This document shows, piece by piece, positions 10,641-23,749 of a DNA stretch of 64,000 nucleotides (position 1 is the first letter of the stretch; each line of letters begins with the position of its first letter). A program made the position numbers and the translations under genes. The stretch comes from Eucalyptus grandis (lineage: Eukaryota > Streptophyta > Magnoliopsida > Myrtales > Myrtaceae). The stretch is taken from the NCBI RefSeq assembly GCF_016545825.1, contig NC_052618.1, positions 36,960,196 to 37,024,195 of the forward strand, in the 5' to 3' direction. The notes beneath the pieces are model-generated. The model saw only the letters and a program-made list of their open reading frames with translations, was not told the DNA's origin and searched no databases.

Positions 10641-12160
10641 AAATTTCCTTATTCTTTCACGATCCACCGTGTAATTTGCGTAATCACATCTAGCAAAAGC
10701 ACGAAGGCTCACTTGATAAATTCCATTATTAGATTTCTGTTGAACTATTGAAGTGGTCTGCATGCTGTTGTTTCCTTACATTTATATGTTATTTATTAGG
10801 AAATATTTTCGGATACTATTGATGTTATTTCAAAATTAATCAATGTCATTTGGATACGGGTCTATCACTATACTTCATGCAAAATTACCTATTTAAAGAT
10901 CAAAGTCGAACAATCTTGACAATCGATATGTTGTTATATATACTTAATAGTTCACCTTAATGTTTTTTTTTTTGATCGAACAGTTTACCTTAATGTTGAC
11001 TAGTGGGAAGATCACCTACGTTTTGGTAACCTCTATGCACGAAATCTATCATGAAAACTTTTGGAAAACAAATGTGCTATACCCTGTTGACAAGGATATT
11101 TCTATTTTGGTGCACTAATAATAGATAGCACGAGACAATCGATTGCTATGCAAACAACGAGATGAGGCCTCACCCTGATCGAGGGTGATCTAGTAGCTCA
11201 TCATGCCAATTTGTTAGATCGGATGCAAAGTTGATTGTGTTTTAAGATCTCTTGAACGTCATGGTAAACTTGAAAGGCAGGTACAATCAAAATGTGTTGT
11301 CCTTAGATCACCCAACTTTTTTGTTTTAGTCTATAATCTCTGTCCATTGAGACATTGCCAATAATGGTTGTCGCTAAGTATGCAACTTTGGTTATCCTAG
11401 CAAACCTTCCAAACCAAATTCCACCGAAGTGCGCGATATGAGCAAAAAGCAACCTCTCGTATACAATTAATTACTCGACATCTTTGCGATCAATGTGATT
11501 GGCTTAGTTAATGGTAAATGGCTGATCTATCTTCCATCAAACCATGGGTTAAATTCACGTCGTGAGTGGAACTCTAAGTGCCTTGTACTGTTTTTTTTTC
11601 TAGTTATATAATATTTTGTATGGAGAGACTTCCTGATACTAGCCAACCTCAGATCTAGGGTTTCTAAGTGGGGAGTAGTTATGGCTTAATCTGAACAGGG
11701 ATTTGAGACACTTATGATAAGGCGTAAGGAAGTCGCTAGCCCCCATCGCTCCTCTCTACCCTTTCAATTTTAAAAAAGAAAAGAAGAAAGTATGTGGGTA
11801 TTTGTTTCACACTTTTAGTCTTCATTTAATGAGGTTGAATTATTTTAACGACTATATATAAATTTGCCCCCCTTCTTTTCTCCTAAATCGTTCCTGGATA
11901 AATGGCCTGCAACTCTTCGTCCTTGAGTACAGAAATTTCACCTACTCTGGCAAATGAAGTCTCTACCTACTCCTCTACCTAAAGTTAATTTCCCTTTGAC
12001 GTACTGTTATCACCAGGTACGAAAATAATGCTCCATTGAAGCTGAAGAGTAGGTGTCCCACACGCACGGCATCATTTAATTAGATGTCTCACAAAATTTA
12101 GGACGATGATCTCATTATGAACGTATTGATGGATGATGATGATAATGAGATCTCTTGAGT
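10641..12160. other. No recognised feature
   Basis: AT-rich DNA inside the second insertion in block B. No coding region, RNA gene or clear terminal repeat could be supported. Short poly-T runs occur at about 10,962 and 11,589. Confidence 0.5.
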
Positions 12161-12164
12161 AATA

Positions 12165-12995
12165 ATTACTAAAATAGTTTTAAACTATCTTTCGACTTTG
12201 CCAATTAATTCTAAAATTTTTGCCAATTTGCCAATTAGTCAATTCGACCAATTTTGATTGGAAATTATTGATGTGAATGTTATTCGTTTTATGCAGAACT
12301 GTTGACGTTGACGTAAACAATTTTTTTCAATTTTTTATTTTCTTCATCCTTTTTTTTTTTTTTTAATTCATTGTAGCCAGCGAGGGATTCGCAACCCTTG
12401 CAGAGATTTGGCAAGGCTAGCTACAGGTGAATGCGGCCTCCCTCCCGACTAGGGAGGCCTTTCTTAAACCATCACAGTCAAAGGTGAGGCTGCCTTGCCC
12501 AAATCTGGGCGAGGCGCCTAGTCTCACTTGGAGTCGTGATGACCACACCTTAAACCGGGTGAGACCGCCTTCACCTACGGCTGGTGAGGCCATTGTAGTT
12601 GTAGGCGAGGTCACCTTGCGTAGATTTAGGCAAGCCTAGCCTCACCAATTGTGGGTGAAGGTAGCTTCGCCTGTGGCTGCAATGGCCTTGCTAGTGGTTG
12701 GCAAGGGATTTGCAGTTGTTGCCTCGTGGCCTGCTAGCCTTGCAAAAGCTTGCTGGCCACAATGACAGAAGGAACCAAAGACAAGAAAAGAAAAGAGTTC
12801 AAAAAATTTAAAAATGTCCATTTCAGCTTTTGTCATGCTATATAGGACGTTCAATGTCCATCTTAACGATTTTTTGATTAAAATTGATCAAATGAACTAA
12901 ATTGACAAAACATCGAAAGATTTAAAATTAAATTGACAAAATTGAAAGGTTTATGATTGAATTGGTATATATATAATACGTTTATGAATTTTTTG
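12165..12995. mobile_element. TIR element, probably non-autonomous MULE, with GC-rich core
   Basis: AT-rich outer arms are roughly inverted repeats of one another: the left arm carries tttcgactttgccaatt and the reverse complement of the right carries cctttcaattttgtcaatt, continuing for about 130 bases. This pattern is common in plant MULE-derived elements. Between the arms, 12,370-12,770 is distinctly GC-rich with repeated gcgagg/gaggcc and ggcaag words. No transposase is present. The exact ends and target duplication were not resolved, so boundaries are approximate. Confidence 0.45.
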
Positions 12996-13911
12996 ATAAT
13001 TTTCTTGATCTATGAATGCTTTTGTTTGCCATTTTCTTTTGTAATACAAAAGAGACTGTAATGGGGCCAATATATGATATAAATCATACAAGTCGTGCAA
13101 AAATGCCCCGAATAACAAAGCTAATGGCACCGTAATTTTTAGGACAAATGGTTATGTAGCCAACTTTAGATCGATCTTTTGACAAAAAAAAACTTCAAAC
13201 TAGCCTGAAATCAACCTAACCCGAACCAAATTATTGACATCCACCTATAATTATGTGCTCGTAACCTACAATTGATAAAGGCAAAAGGTCAAGGATCGCA
13301 TGTGAACTTTCTGTTCCCTGCTCGGGGCTTTCCCTTTCAAGGCTCTGTCTCGCACGCGCGCATGACGTTCCATTCGAGAGCAGGGACCATGAATTTTGAA
13401 GATTGTGATTCATCATTCAACAACACATGCCACTGCTCTAGGGTACTTGTTCTAGCTGAATTTCCACAGTGCTGGTTTTAAGGTTCTTATTTCATCTCGT
13501 GCATTGGCACAGGACGACTCTCAGAACTCCCTCACGCATGCCATGAGGTGTTTGCGAAACCATATTGACGCATTTAAAAGTTTTGTTGAAGAAAAGTGCA
13601 GCTTCAATACCTTCATAATAAGGAAATCCGAGTCAGAGCCTTCAATTTGAGCCCATTAACATATCTTAGTATGATCTATTTTCACTTAAAAACTTGCAAC
13701 TTTAGTGATCCATTAAATTTCTTTTTGTTGATTCCTCTTACCAATATATATTGGAAGGCTCATATATCAATCATTAGTTTTGATATCATTGTTGAAGGAA
13801 AACATGACAGAATTCCAGTATCTTTGTAATAGGACCCAAGACCTGAGCCTATTGATCAATTGACCATCTTTCAGTCAAAAAGTCTAAGACTTAAGTTTTT
13901 GGGCCAATAGG

Positions 13912-13928
13912 GGCCTGTTTGGTAATAT

Positions 13929-13961
<33 letters not shown>

Positions 13962-14552
13962 TTTCAGGGAATAGTTTCTTTGTAAAAATAGTTTTTTTTT
14001 TCTATTACCTAAATAATTTTTGAGTAAAATAATGCGTTTATTAACTATACAAAATTTATATTTCAAGAATAGAAAAAAGAATATAAATGCGTTTGGTACG
14101 ACTCACAAAATTTTTTTTTGTGATGTAGAATTTCCTTTAATATTTAAATATTTTTTCCTCTTTTTCCTCTCTTTTTTTTTTTTTTTTTGCTATTGCTAGC
14201 AACTATATATTGGTGATCGGTGGTGGTGGGCGGTCGATAAACAATGATCGATAGTGACGGTGGTTGGCAATCGGTAGCAGTGGCCAGCGGGTGGCAGTAA
14301 TGGGGGCCAACGAGTGGTGAGGAAGAAGAAGAAAATAAGAAAAAAAAAATGACTTATTTTTAAAAATTGTTCCCAAAAACAAGATATTAATTTTTTTTTA
14401 CTTCTTATTTCTATTTCAAATATATTTTCCGACTACTTTTTTATTTCAAGAAATAGAAAAATTAATTGAAATTACTGAAGAAATTTCTACTCTTTTTCTA
14501 TTTATAGGAGCAAAAGAATAGAAAAACAAAAGAATGGGACCATTGCCATGCC
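13912..14552. mobile_element. MITE-like DNA element
   Basis: The segment starts gggcctgtttggtaat and interrupts the alignment of block B with block A. Block A reads straight through (about 3,923-3,940) from ggggccaatta to tatttgctcc, whereas block B resumes tgtttgctcc at about 14,562. Both ends are A/T-rich with repeated ctattt/aaatag words in opposite orientation. The centre (14,215-14,325) has ggtggtggcggt-like GC-rich sequence. The class (PIF/Harbinger or hAT) is unresolved and the boundaries are approximate. Confidence 0.5.
13936..13960. repeat. (TA)n microsatellite
   Basis: Perfect ta dinucleotide repeat of about 12 units. Confidence 0.85.
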
Positions 14553-14559
14553 CACCTGA

Positions 14560-16740
14560 GGTGTTTGCTCCTTTGTACTCCACACATCAAATGTGGTATT
14601 TTTTATTTGTTTCACGCCTTGAAACGTGCACAACAAATCTTAGAACAATAAAGTCCCCGATGCTAATATGATCTTGATGAGATTTGATTAGAACATTACG
14701 ATAAGCCCTCTCCTCACGGGTCACTAATGGACTTAATTAAGGTTCATAATTGTTGTCTTATCACATAAGTTCATATAATTGAAGTGTGTACTAGTCTCTA
14801 CTTTGGAAATGACATGATTAGACCTAAGAAGCAAAGGGTTTGTCATCATCTCCCGCACCGGTCTCACGTGACAAGCCAACACATCATTGGATGGGTATCA
14901 CGTTTGTACGTCCACTCTTTAATTACAAATTGCCACCAAACTCGGAAAATGACATTTACAATACTGTGACTTTTATATGGTGCATATTTAAGTGTCTTAA
15001 CTTTTGAATCAATCGCTCTAAAGTCATAACTTTTAAAAGACGTTGACTTGAGTAATGTTGGCAACTTTCCCTGTCAGAAAATCTGTGGTATTGATTTGAT
15101 ATGAATTTGTTCAACGTGGCTTGCCAAGGAAATGACGTCACTAAAAGCATGGGGACTTATGTTGTTTAGCCCTTTCCTTGTACTAAATCGACTAATTGGA
15201 GATAAATTAGGTTCCAATGGAAAACCCTACACCCCATTTTCATTTGCAGATAAATAAAATTGTAGGTCAACAAGAAGTTGCTTCTTAAATTTGCCATGAA
15301 GAGCTAAGGGGACACCCATAAGCTTGCTTTCCATGCTAAAATAGAGAAAAAAATAAGTGATAATTTTTACGTGAAAAACCCTTTCTAAAATTAGGAAGGA
15401 GAAAAATCATGATGTCGCACTAGGTAATCTCTTCGCTATTAATATCAATATTATAAATCTCAACGTTACAACTATAAAAGATATTGCCACTATATATAAT
15501 AGGAGTCTAGGGCATACATAATGATGATGAAAATTACATGTACGCCATTATCAGTGATAAAAGCTTATTCATGACAAGATGGATGACTTACTGGAAGAGT
15601 CTGCCCCCAACAAACTGTTTCTGCACTTGAACATTATCTTATTCTATCATACTCCACAACACCAACAGGTACATGCCATGCTCAAGCGACCAGAGTATTT
15701 GAAGAGCTCATGTTGTATCAGGACGGAGGTCAGCATCTTCATGTAGTAATGGAAACTTGGGGTCTCAGGACAGCCGCTTCTATAAGTAAGTTCACGGTTC
15801 TGATCATTTGGATCCAAGTGGAATTTGGATTGAGGCACAGGATCTAAGCATGAACTTTCCAAAAAGACGAGCTCGAAGGGGTTCATCATCAACAATCTTT
15901 TCTAGGAAATCGAGGCCTAGATCTTGTATTGCATTTACTTAAAAACGAAAAGAAAGCAAGGCTCATCGTCTTCCAGGCATAGGAAGCACTGCACACGAAA
16001 TCCTGGGTGTGAGCCTCCCAAAAAGCAATGTCGAAGGAGATTGTATCCAACAATATTTTGTGATAAATGAGAGAGAGATTCCGAACTTCGAAAAAAGTGC
16101 ACCCCCCAGGACCTGTCACGAGTCATACAATTAGACTGCAGAAGCAAAGCACCTGTCATCGTCTCCCCCAGTTGTCTCTCATGACAACCCAACACACCAT
16201 TGGATCATATATCACGATGTTAATATCAGAAAATGACCGACTCCTGATTGATATCGACGGGTAACAAGGCCGATTGATGAAAGTAAAGTTTTGTCAACGT
16301 GGAAGTCATCAATGAATAAAACAATCGGCAGATTATGAGATCATCATCGACGGTGCACGATGTTGATATAACATGATGGTAAGGTTAGCGCAGTAGTTAT
16401 TGACGAAATTCTTCACCAGTAGACCATTTGAAGGAAATTGATTGATGAATTAGTCCACAACTTGAATGTAATCGACTCATAAAGTTATCGATAAGAAACA
16501 ATTGCATAGTTTTGCTCAGTATTGAAGTAGTGTCAATTATGAACGAAACAAATGTTGCTGACACATTAGTTGAAGATGAAGAAGGTGGATTGACCTAAAC
16601 CCATATTTATTGGGTAATTATTCGCATAATCTTGAAATTCGTAATTTTTAGCGGATAATTACTGTCAAATGATACAGATCGTGTCTGGAATCTTGAAAAA
16701 CAAGACTGCTTATCAGTAAGTGTAGATAGTACTAGGAAGT
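14560..16740. other. Unassigned DNA with a diverged direct repeat
   Basis: A ~120-bp segment at 14,810-14,930 (gaagcaaagggtttgtcatc ... acacatcattggat) recurs diverged at 16,100-16,215 (gaagcaaagcacctgtcatc ... acacaccattggat). A second, shorter related pair lies at 15,840-15,895 and 16,010-16,065. On the minus strand the second region has open stretches of 60-86 codons, but I recognise no protein family. It may be an old tandemly duplicated gene end or transposon remnant. Confidence 0.4.
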
Positions 16741-16749
16741 TAAGTTTTT

Positions 16750-16905
16750 TTTTTTGTCAGAAACACCGAACTTTATTTATATATAAGATTGGCCCTTGGG
16801 CCTATCAAGTTGGGCATCCTTGCAGAGCAAATCAAAGGAGCGGACAGGGAGGGGACGAAACCTAATTTCGTGGGACAGCTACATTGGGCTTCTGCAGTCC
16901 ACTGG
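16750..16905 (-). mobile_element. Possible retroposon 3' end with poly(A) tail
   Basis: On the minus strand an aataaa signal lies about 20 bases before a run of 12-13 A (plus-strand T tract at about 16,746-16,758), as at the 3' end of a LINE, SINE or processed transcript. No coding sequence and no clear target duplication were found, so the class is not established. Confidence 0.3.
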
Positions 16906-16937
16906 TTTGTTCTCAGCAAAGAATTAAAGGAGGAATA

Positions 16938-17880
16938 AGGGTGCGCTTGGTGCGGTATTTTAAAAGTTCATTAGGAAAATGTAAAGTAGTTTAGCTTAAA
17001 AAACTTTGGATAAATGCAAAGACTATTTGGTAAATCATGTTATGAAAAGTAATTTTGAGAAAAATACCGTTTAGCAAAAAACTCATTTGAAATCCACAAA
17101 TGTTTATAAATAGCTAGCGATAGTGTGATCCAATAGCCCATGCTGTAATATTTGCAAAGCCCAATCAATCAACAACAAAACATCTTCTCTTATGCACATT
17201 TACTTACATCTTTATTTTCATGCAAATTTGTCCTTTCAACATTTTAAATTCCCATACCCTTTTAGACCGTGTTTAGTTGAATTTTTGGGAAAAAAGCATT
17301 TGGGAAAATGTAAAGGACTTTAGGTAGAAATAGTATTTGGCAAGTGCATTTAGGAAGCAAATTTGGTTTAAATAATGGTTGGAAAAACCCCAATTACAAA
17401 TGGCTTTTGCTATGGTTTTTTTTTTTCTTTAAAAAAAAATCGAACTCAAACCCTTTGTTGGATGTCAGAGAATGAGCCACCAATGAGATAAATCTAGGCC
17501 TGAGGTCATGCGACCCTCACTTGGAGATAGGCGACCACAAGTGGCCACGCTTGAGATCTCGTGACTCAAGGTGATCTCAGGCGAGGTTTGTCGATACTAG
17601 ATTTGGCTTGCTAGTAGTCAGATTTGGCATACGTCGCACGAGGTAAACAATGGTGATGGCATTTTCGAAATTTTGAAAATTCAACTTGGGCACTATTGAA
17701 AGAAAAAATGTATTAATATTCTAAAAATGCGAAAACCCAAAGTTCCTATGAACCTCCCTCGGCCAAGGGGATATTAAAGGATTTTTAAATGCAATGTATT
17801 TTCCCAATACTTCCAAAAAATTTGCCAAACACCATGACATTTAGTCAAATGATCTTTGGCAAAGTGACAACCTTAGTTTC
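16938..17880. mobile_element. Decayed TIR/MITE-like elements with GC-richer core
   Basis: The region has tttgggaaaatgtaaag-like words near its left (16,970, and again at 17,305) and inverted forms (tttgccaaacacc) at 17,820. Similar words occur in the element at 24,479-25,296, so they probably belong to one family. A second start-like point (gaccgtgtttagttg) at 17,265 suggests two overlapping copies. The core at 17,495-17,640 carries repeated gcgacc/gaggtc words. Ends and target duplication are unresolved. Confidence 0.35.
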
Positions 17881-18415
17881 TAGCGACTTTTAATTACTGG
17901 TAACTGCACTTCTATATTTTACTTTTACAGCCACACATTCACGTCCACAATCAACAAAGATCCTTTTCCATGACATTCATCGATTCGATTCCTTAATTGA
18001 GATTTTCACTTTTTGGTCAAACACACATCTACACATCCACTCGTTAATTACAAAATTGCCACCAAACACTAATTACCTATCCACCCTCTTCCATTTTTCT
18101 GTATCATAGCTATGGCGGCAACCATCCACCTCTGCCTTTGCCAACCTGTCTTGCCTCTGCGCAAACTTCCGCCACACCACCTCCAACCGCCACCACACCT
18201 GCCATCGCTCCCCTCCCTTCCGCCCTCGCTGTCTCACGCGTGCTAACGGCATAGTTGATGTGTCTCCCGGATAGCGGTAAGCCTCGATTAAGAGATCTAA
18301 GGCATGGCAACAGTTTAGGTTTTCTTCGGCCTTATATACAGGCCAATTTGAATGCCTATGACCCTCGATCGGGATCAATTTGAGGTCCTCACAACGATCT
18401 CGAAGCCTTTCAGCT

Positions 18416-18416
<1 letters not shown>
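17881..18416. other. Unassigned DNA; pyrimidine-rich GC-richer patch
   Basis: Bases 18,115-18,250 are GC-richer with ccgccaccaca-like words. The minus strand is open across it and into the adjacent GA microsatellite. That long frame is driven by the simple repeat and I do not call a gene. Confidence 0.4.

Positions 18417-18470
<54 letters not shown>
18417..18470. repeat. (GA)27 microsatellite
   Basis: Uninterrupted ag repeat, one of the longest in the window. A shorter (GA)n lies at 18,563-18,584. Confidence 0.95.
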
Positions 18471-18471
<1 letters not shown>

Positions 18472-18589
18472 CATTGGCCGGTGGTGGTTAAAAGAAGTGA
18501 AGGCATTAGTAGCATGCGGTTGCGGCTTCCTACGCAAAGGTAGAGCGAAGACAAAGGGAGTGAAGAGAGAGAGAGAGAGAGAGACACGC

Positions 18590-20870
18590 AGGTTCCTTTT
18601 TATTGTCCATGGGAAGACAGAACATTCATACGCTATAACATCATAAGAAAAGAGATGTGATGCAGCGCAAAATCTCAGGCCATTCTTGATGGCCTCAGCT
18701 CGCTCGAACAGACCCAGCCACCGAGGGCCTAGGGAAAGGCAAGCTCAAGGAGAGAGAAACCCGTGGTAGGATGGGCACAACCCGAAGGACGAATCTCTCT
18801 TCATTTTCTATGTCGCCAGTGATATATGCCCCATGAAGCATTGGGCTTAGGATTGGCGGTAGGATCTCAAGTTATTCTTGTCCAATTAGGATGTTTTAGA
18901 GAGCTTTTGACACCGTGGAAATGACGTGGACTTCATGAAGAATGACTTGGCCTTGTTCTCTAATCCTTTCTACTAGACGTGGTGCCAACCTGTGTCCTTC
19001 CGACATGCATCAACTCGTCATTGACACGTGTTGACCCGAGACATGGCAAATTGTCATTGGCTTGTGTCCTAATGACACGGGATAACATACCCACTCCCGA
19101 ATTCCCTACACGTGGAATGCCATGTGGGACCGTCCGTATGTCAACTCCCTCGGTCCTCTTTTCTCATGTCCAACCCATTCCTTGTGAAGTCATGCTGTAA
19201 GTTCGTCTTATACGAAGAAATCTTCTGAAATGGGCTAGGTACAAGAAAGGGCCTTGAATTGTCGTTGTCATCGAGTAGCTCCAGTTCTAGTGATAGCTAT
19301 GGAAAAATGTGTTCCTGACATTGAGGCGTTTTGATGAATTCGAAATGGATAGTGCAGGCAGGAGGATCTACCAAACCAATTTGGCCATGCCTCTACTTAG
19401 AAATACAGTCCTTTTACTGCTAGGGCTGCACCAAAACCTGGCCCTGTAATAAGGTCACAAAGTGTCTACTCAAAATGCAAGACCTTGAGGATTGCCTATT
19501 GAGAAGACCTCAAATGAGATCAGACTAGGCTACAGATTTGTTAGAACAAGTTGCCTAAAAAGTGATGGATCTTAATAGTTGACTTGGCAAAAAACGGATT
19601 GGCGATTATGACAGTCCTCTTCAGCCATCAATACTGGATCCACCTTGGTCACCTTACTCTGCACAAGCAAATCGTGAGGCTGACCTAGACCTCAGACAAG
19701 TATGAATCAGATAGTCATGCTGAATAACTACTCTTGTACCTTGGCGTTGATATCGGATGCATTGGCTTCATGTGAGCCGACCCAAGCCAGTTTTGTATGG
19801 ACAATCAACTTTATGGAAATTTTCAGTCATTCAAAGGCTCCCGGATGTATTCACGTTCCGCATCGGACTCTATTCAACTGACCGCATTAATTGGACTCGA
19901 GCTTCGTCGACCTTGTCCAACCTTCTCCATCTTTGGATGGAATCATGGAAACAGGAAATGTCTTGCAATTTTATTCCTGAAATTGTCAGTGAAATGAGAT
20001 CTCACAGGGCGGAAATACTCTCAAGAAGCTTGGCCCTTTAAGGTCACACTCGGGGAAACACGAATGAGCTTTTCACTCAACATATGGCCCCTCTGCTACC
20101 AATTATGGTGACCAACCTATCCTTGCGAGGGCATGAAATACCAAACAGGTAGTGATATTAAAGCTTAATCTTTCTGAGGAAGGACCTCGACAGGACTAGG
20201 TTACGACCTCATCGAACGGGTTAGGGACGAAAAGGATATGCAAAGTCTGTTTTTTTTTGTGTGCGCGCGTGTGTATATATATATTGGTTCACTGTCTTCC
20301 AATATAGGGAAATGAAATAGTTGTGGGGTGGGTTTTCGGCCTCTCTTTCAAAACAAGTGATTTCGCCTCTTAAATTATGTTCATTTAAGCCACGAAACCC
20401 CAACGAAGCTGACTTCACCGAGACTCCTGCTCCAATAAGGCTAGGATTATATCTTGCTTCGCATACTCGGGGTTGTACCCCAAGTCCAATTCGGACTTTG
20501 TACAATATGCATCAAGCTCTCATATATTTTGAATGGGGTCGAGTTTCATTCATGGCCTCAAACTCGAAATATAATTTTACAAATCTTCACTTTGACTTGA
20601 TCTTTGAGTCTAGTTATTGTTGTTTGGTAGACATGAACTTTTGCTACCTCAGCTCCTAGGTTCCTCAACAGCCATAGACATATTATAAATCCAAGTCGTG
20701 CTTAAACATGGCCACATCTGTGTATCTCATTAAAGCGCCGACTCTATCAACCCCTTCAAGCATTCCATAAGGATTTTCAGATCAAACCACTATCATAAAT
20801 AAAACAAAATCACTGTTCCATCCATATCTTTCAGAGGACCAACTTGCACATTGTTTAAGCAATTACCGCA
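18590..20870. other. No recognised gene; possible old retroelement debris
   Basis: Neither strand gives a recognisable protein. At 20,092-20,104 the minus strand reads ttggtagcagagg, which resembles a primer-binding site for a Met-type tRNA, but no flanking LTR pair could be identified. A short alternating gtgtgtatatat tract is at 20,265-20,284. Confidence 0.4.
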
Positions 20871-20877
20871 AAATCAC

Positions 20878-21890
20878 TTACCGTGTGCTATTATTGTCTA
20901 TATTAAGAGTTTTTGATTGTAACTCTACCTTGAGCTGGATATTGTCCAGATTCGTATTGACACTACCATCATGACCACTCTTAACCAAAAGCACAAAAGG
21001 CTCATCAAACTTGTTTTCTTTGTTGACAACATGTGAATTTATAAACGGCACATCTGATAGCTCCACTTGCCTTATGCATAATGCAAAACCTAGAAATATG
21101 CACTTTTTTGCCATTCCATTGAGCTTATCATCACTCATTCAAACGTAACACGGGCAACTTAATATATTTTAAAACAAAATAGTTAGCAGCATTAGCTTAC
21201 CACACTTATTCGAGAGTTTGACATCCGATCGTAGTCGATGAGGATTCATTTACCTATTAACTTGTTGTACTAAGCACATTCGATAGAAATCTCCTACTTA
21301 TATTGGCACTACAAATCCTTGTATCGATTGTCTCTACATTCGACTCAACTTTGCTACTTGTTGTGATTCAGTGGCACTAGTATGATGTCTCACTATGCCC
21401 TTCTCATTGCAGAATTTGTTTAACAGCTCTGAGTGGAAGTCCACACATTGTTAGTTTGCACACGTTTGATCTTTTTTATTAGTCTTTATTATGATCAAAG
21501 CTCTCAACTACCTCATTTGGACAAAAGGCATCAAACTTATGCCTTAGCATAAACACCCTAGTCCTCCTCGAGTAGGCATCTGCAACTGTTAGCATACAAC
21601 TAACACTCATCCTAGAAGTCCTTGATAGCCTATAAACAACAAAGTGAAACAACTCTGCAATCTTCATGGTTTCTCTATTAGATGTTTTGAACTACACTTT
21701 CCACCATTGGCCATGGTTACAACATGTCAACACTTACATACATTCAAATCATTAGCCATACAATCTCACAACAAATTCCTATCACTCAAACCTTCAGATT
21801 TCTCTCGCCAGTATGCCTCAAATAGATATACCACAATTCAATCAAATATATGCATTCGACATCTCAGTAGCGAAATCCGTCATTGTCTTC
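20878..21890 (-). pseudogene. Ty1/copia polyprotein fragment: GAG-pre-integrase and integrase core
   Basis: Copia integrase inserts retroelement cDNA. On the minus strand, in order: a GAG-pre-integrase-like segment (LRHTGERNLKV, about 21,850-21,770), an integrase core segment resembling DDYSRRVWVFMLRHK (ADAYSRRTRVFMLRHK, about 21,590-21,530), a frameshifted stretch matching the usual NGLEFCS...FNKFCNEKGIVRHHT region (21,460-21,370), and the C-terminal KLNGMAKKCIFLGFA motif (about 21,130-21,080). Several frameshifts and stops break it. Gag, RT, RNase H and LTRs were not found, so it is a dead internal fragment. Family assignment is firm from motif order. Confidence 0.75.
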
Positions 21891-22254
21891 ACTTAATGTT
21901 CATACAAGTCACTGTGCTTGATTCTTATTATAACAAATACATCTCAAATGACCTTCAAAACTCCTCCTTTTGAAGTGTGAAATGTCCATTATTAACAAAT
22001 CTTGTTCTATAAGAAAATATTTTATTATATAGAATTGTGGATGATGCGTCTGGTGGAAGTTTTCAAACATTCGGTCACAAAGTATGGCAAATATATAGAC
22101 CATCATACGGCTCATTTTTCAAATAATTTCCGTTGGGACCAAGTGTGAAATCTGACAAAGGCTATCTAGTTCTTGACATTCGGTCACTTATGAATCTATC
22201 CGTTTACGTGTACGCCTCCATACATTTGCCCGCCGCGCTTGAAAGTATATGTGC

Positions 22255-23740
22255 ACATAGGTTGAGAGAGACATTTGGATTCAGAAAAAAATTGGTGAGG
22301 ACATTAAATGATGTTAGGAAGGTAGGGAGATCCTTGAATTAGTGAAGAGGATGAGATGAGAGGAAGCTAATGTCAGGAAGGCCTTAGTAAATGCATCCAT
22401 CCAAAGTTTTTGTGAAAGGGACATCGTGTAGTTGTCCAAACACAATGACCTTTTGGGAACCATCACTATCCCAGACAAAAGCCCACCTAACTCCCTTGAG
22501 CATCAGTCATGCATGTTATTTATGGCCACGCAATTATCTTATCTTCCATTTCTTTCCTTTTTCTTTAGGTGTTGTTAACCGATATCTACGGGACACTTGA
22601 TAAATATATTTAACTAAAAGGAGTTATATCCGATACACTAATGGTGTAGAAAAAATCATCACACAAACAGAACTTCAATACTAGCGCATGAACACTTCCC
22701 AATTTAGCACAAGAATTCATCCCATCCGTAAATGAAAACTTCCATTTATTATTGCCTTTATAAAAAGGATTTTACACTGGTAGTATACCTTACATAAAAT
22801 CTTAACTCAGACAAATTCGAGTTTTAGAGTGCTAATTATGCATAACAGCTGCAAAATTTCCTTAAACGATAGCTTTTAGCAAATTTTTTTTTTATCTTTT
22901 TAATTTTTTATATGTACCTACTCTTCATAAAGTTCCGCTAAAAAGTAATACGAACGGTTTTGAATGACCGTTATGTATATATTTAGTTTTTTAAAGAAAG
23001 AAGTCTTTGCTTCCAAAGAACACCTTACAACCATTCATTTGGTTAATCTAAATAGACGAATGCTTGCAAAATGACAAATCCATTTGGACCTCATCTATGA
23101 ATTTCCATCCTCCCATTTTTGTCATTTTCTTTCGTCACACTTATCTTCCCTCCTTTAGCATTATTGAGCCAACAAATCTTACCGAACTCTCTTTAGCCTT
23201 TTTTATGGCCACCCTCGCTTTTGCTATTTTGCGCACCGTGCGTAAATTGCGCGTTACCTTTTGAGTAGGGAAGATGAAGAAATGTCACTTTTAACTGACC
23301 ACTGCTCATGAGAGACAGCGGCCGCTTATTCGGTTCCTAGTCAATTAAAGTCCACGGATATCTACATTATTCGGATGAAATTGTTGGTTTCTAGAAGGAT
23401 TACCAACAATATATGACCAATGAATCTGGGATGATTTGGGTATAAAAACCGTGATTTTTTAAAGGTAAGATAATGACTTCTCTAACATGTAGCTCCTAAA
23501 TAAATGGCATTTTCTTTCCATCGTGAAGCAAAATACATCGATTCCTAAACCTATAATTTCAATGAGAAAGAGCTTTCACAATGATACATCCTCTTTGAAT
23601 ATCTAAAACCTTCCCTTGAAATTAGCACAATTGATTGGAAAGTTGGGAATCTCCATATCAAAATTAGAGGCGTTGAAACCCATAGTTGATTTGGTTATCA
23701 ATACACATGTGCTTGGAACGAGGGTGAGAAATACACAAGA
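22255..23740. repeat. Paralogous block pair 2, copy 1
   Basis: Matches 48,500-50,120 in the same orientation. Shared landmarks include gaggacattaaatgatgtt (22,297 and 48,553), the paired cgcaccgtgcg/cgcactgtgcg sites (23,233 and 49,667), tccacggatatctacattat (23,351 and about 49,785) and aacatgtagctcctaaata (about 23,483 and 49,899). Copy 1 lacks the SINE present in copy 2. In both copies the minus strand stays open and conserved over a short core (about 22,500-22,395 here) reading FVWDxDGSQ and QLHDVPF. This suggests a decayed coding exon of a family I do not recognise. Confidence 0.75.
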
Positions 23741-23749
23741 TTTTGGTAA

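Larger units (their letters stand above)
5905..14600. repeat. Paralogous noncoding block, copy B (expanded)
   Basis: The homologous parts are 5,905-8,200, 10,370-10,640 and 13,140-13,912, matching copy A at 1,217-3,960 in order and orientation. Relative to copy A this copy has gained a small MULE (6,271-7,144), a ~2.1-kb insert (about 8,200-10,370) with host exon fragments, a ~2.5-kb insert (10,640-13,140) and a MITE-like element (13,912-14,552). The comparison provides empty sites for several of these insertions. Confidence 0.7.

Noticed and set aside
18073..18537. 154-codon minus-strand frame starting in the GA repeat
   Set aside because: It is driven by a (CT)27 microsatellite coding Leu-Ser repeats. 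The remainder has no recognisable domain or splice context.
20092..20104. Primer-binding site of another LTR element
   Set aside because: ttggtagcagagg fits, but no LTR end or matching LTR pair was found around it.
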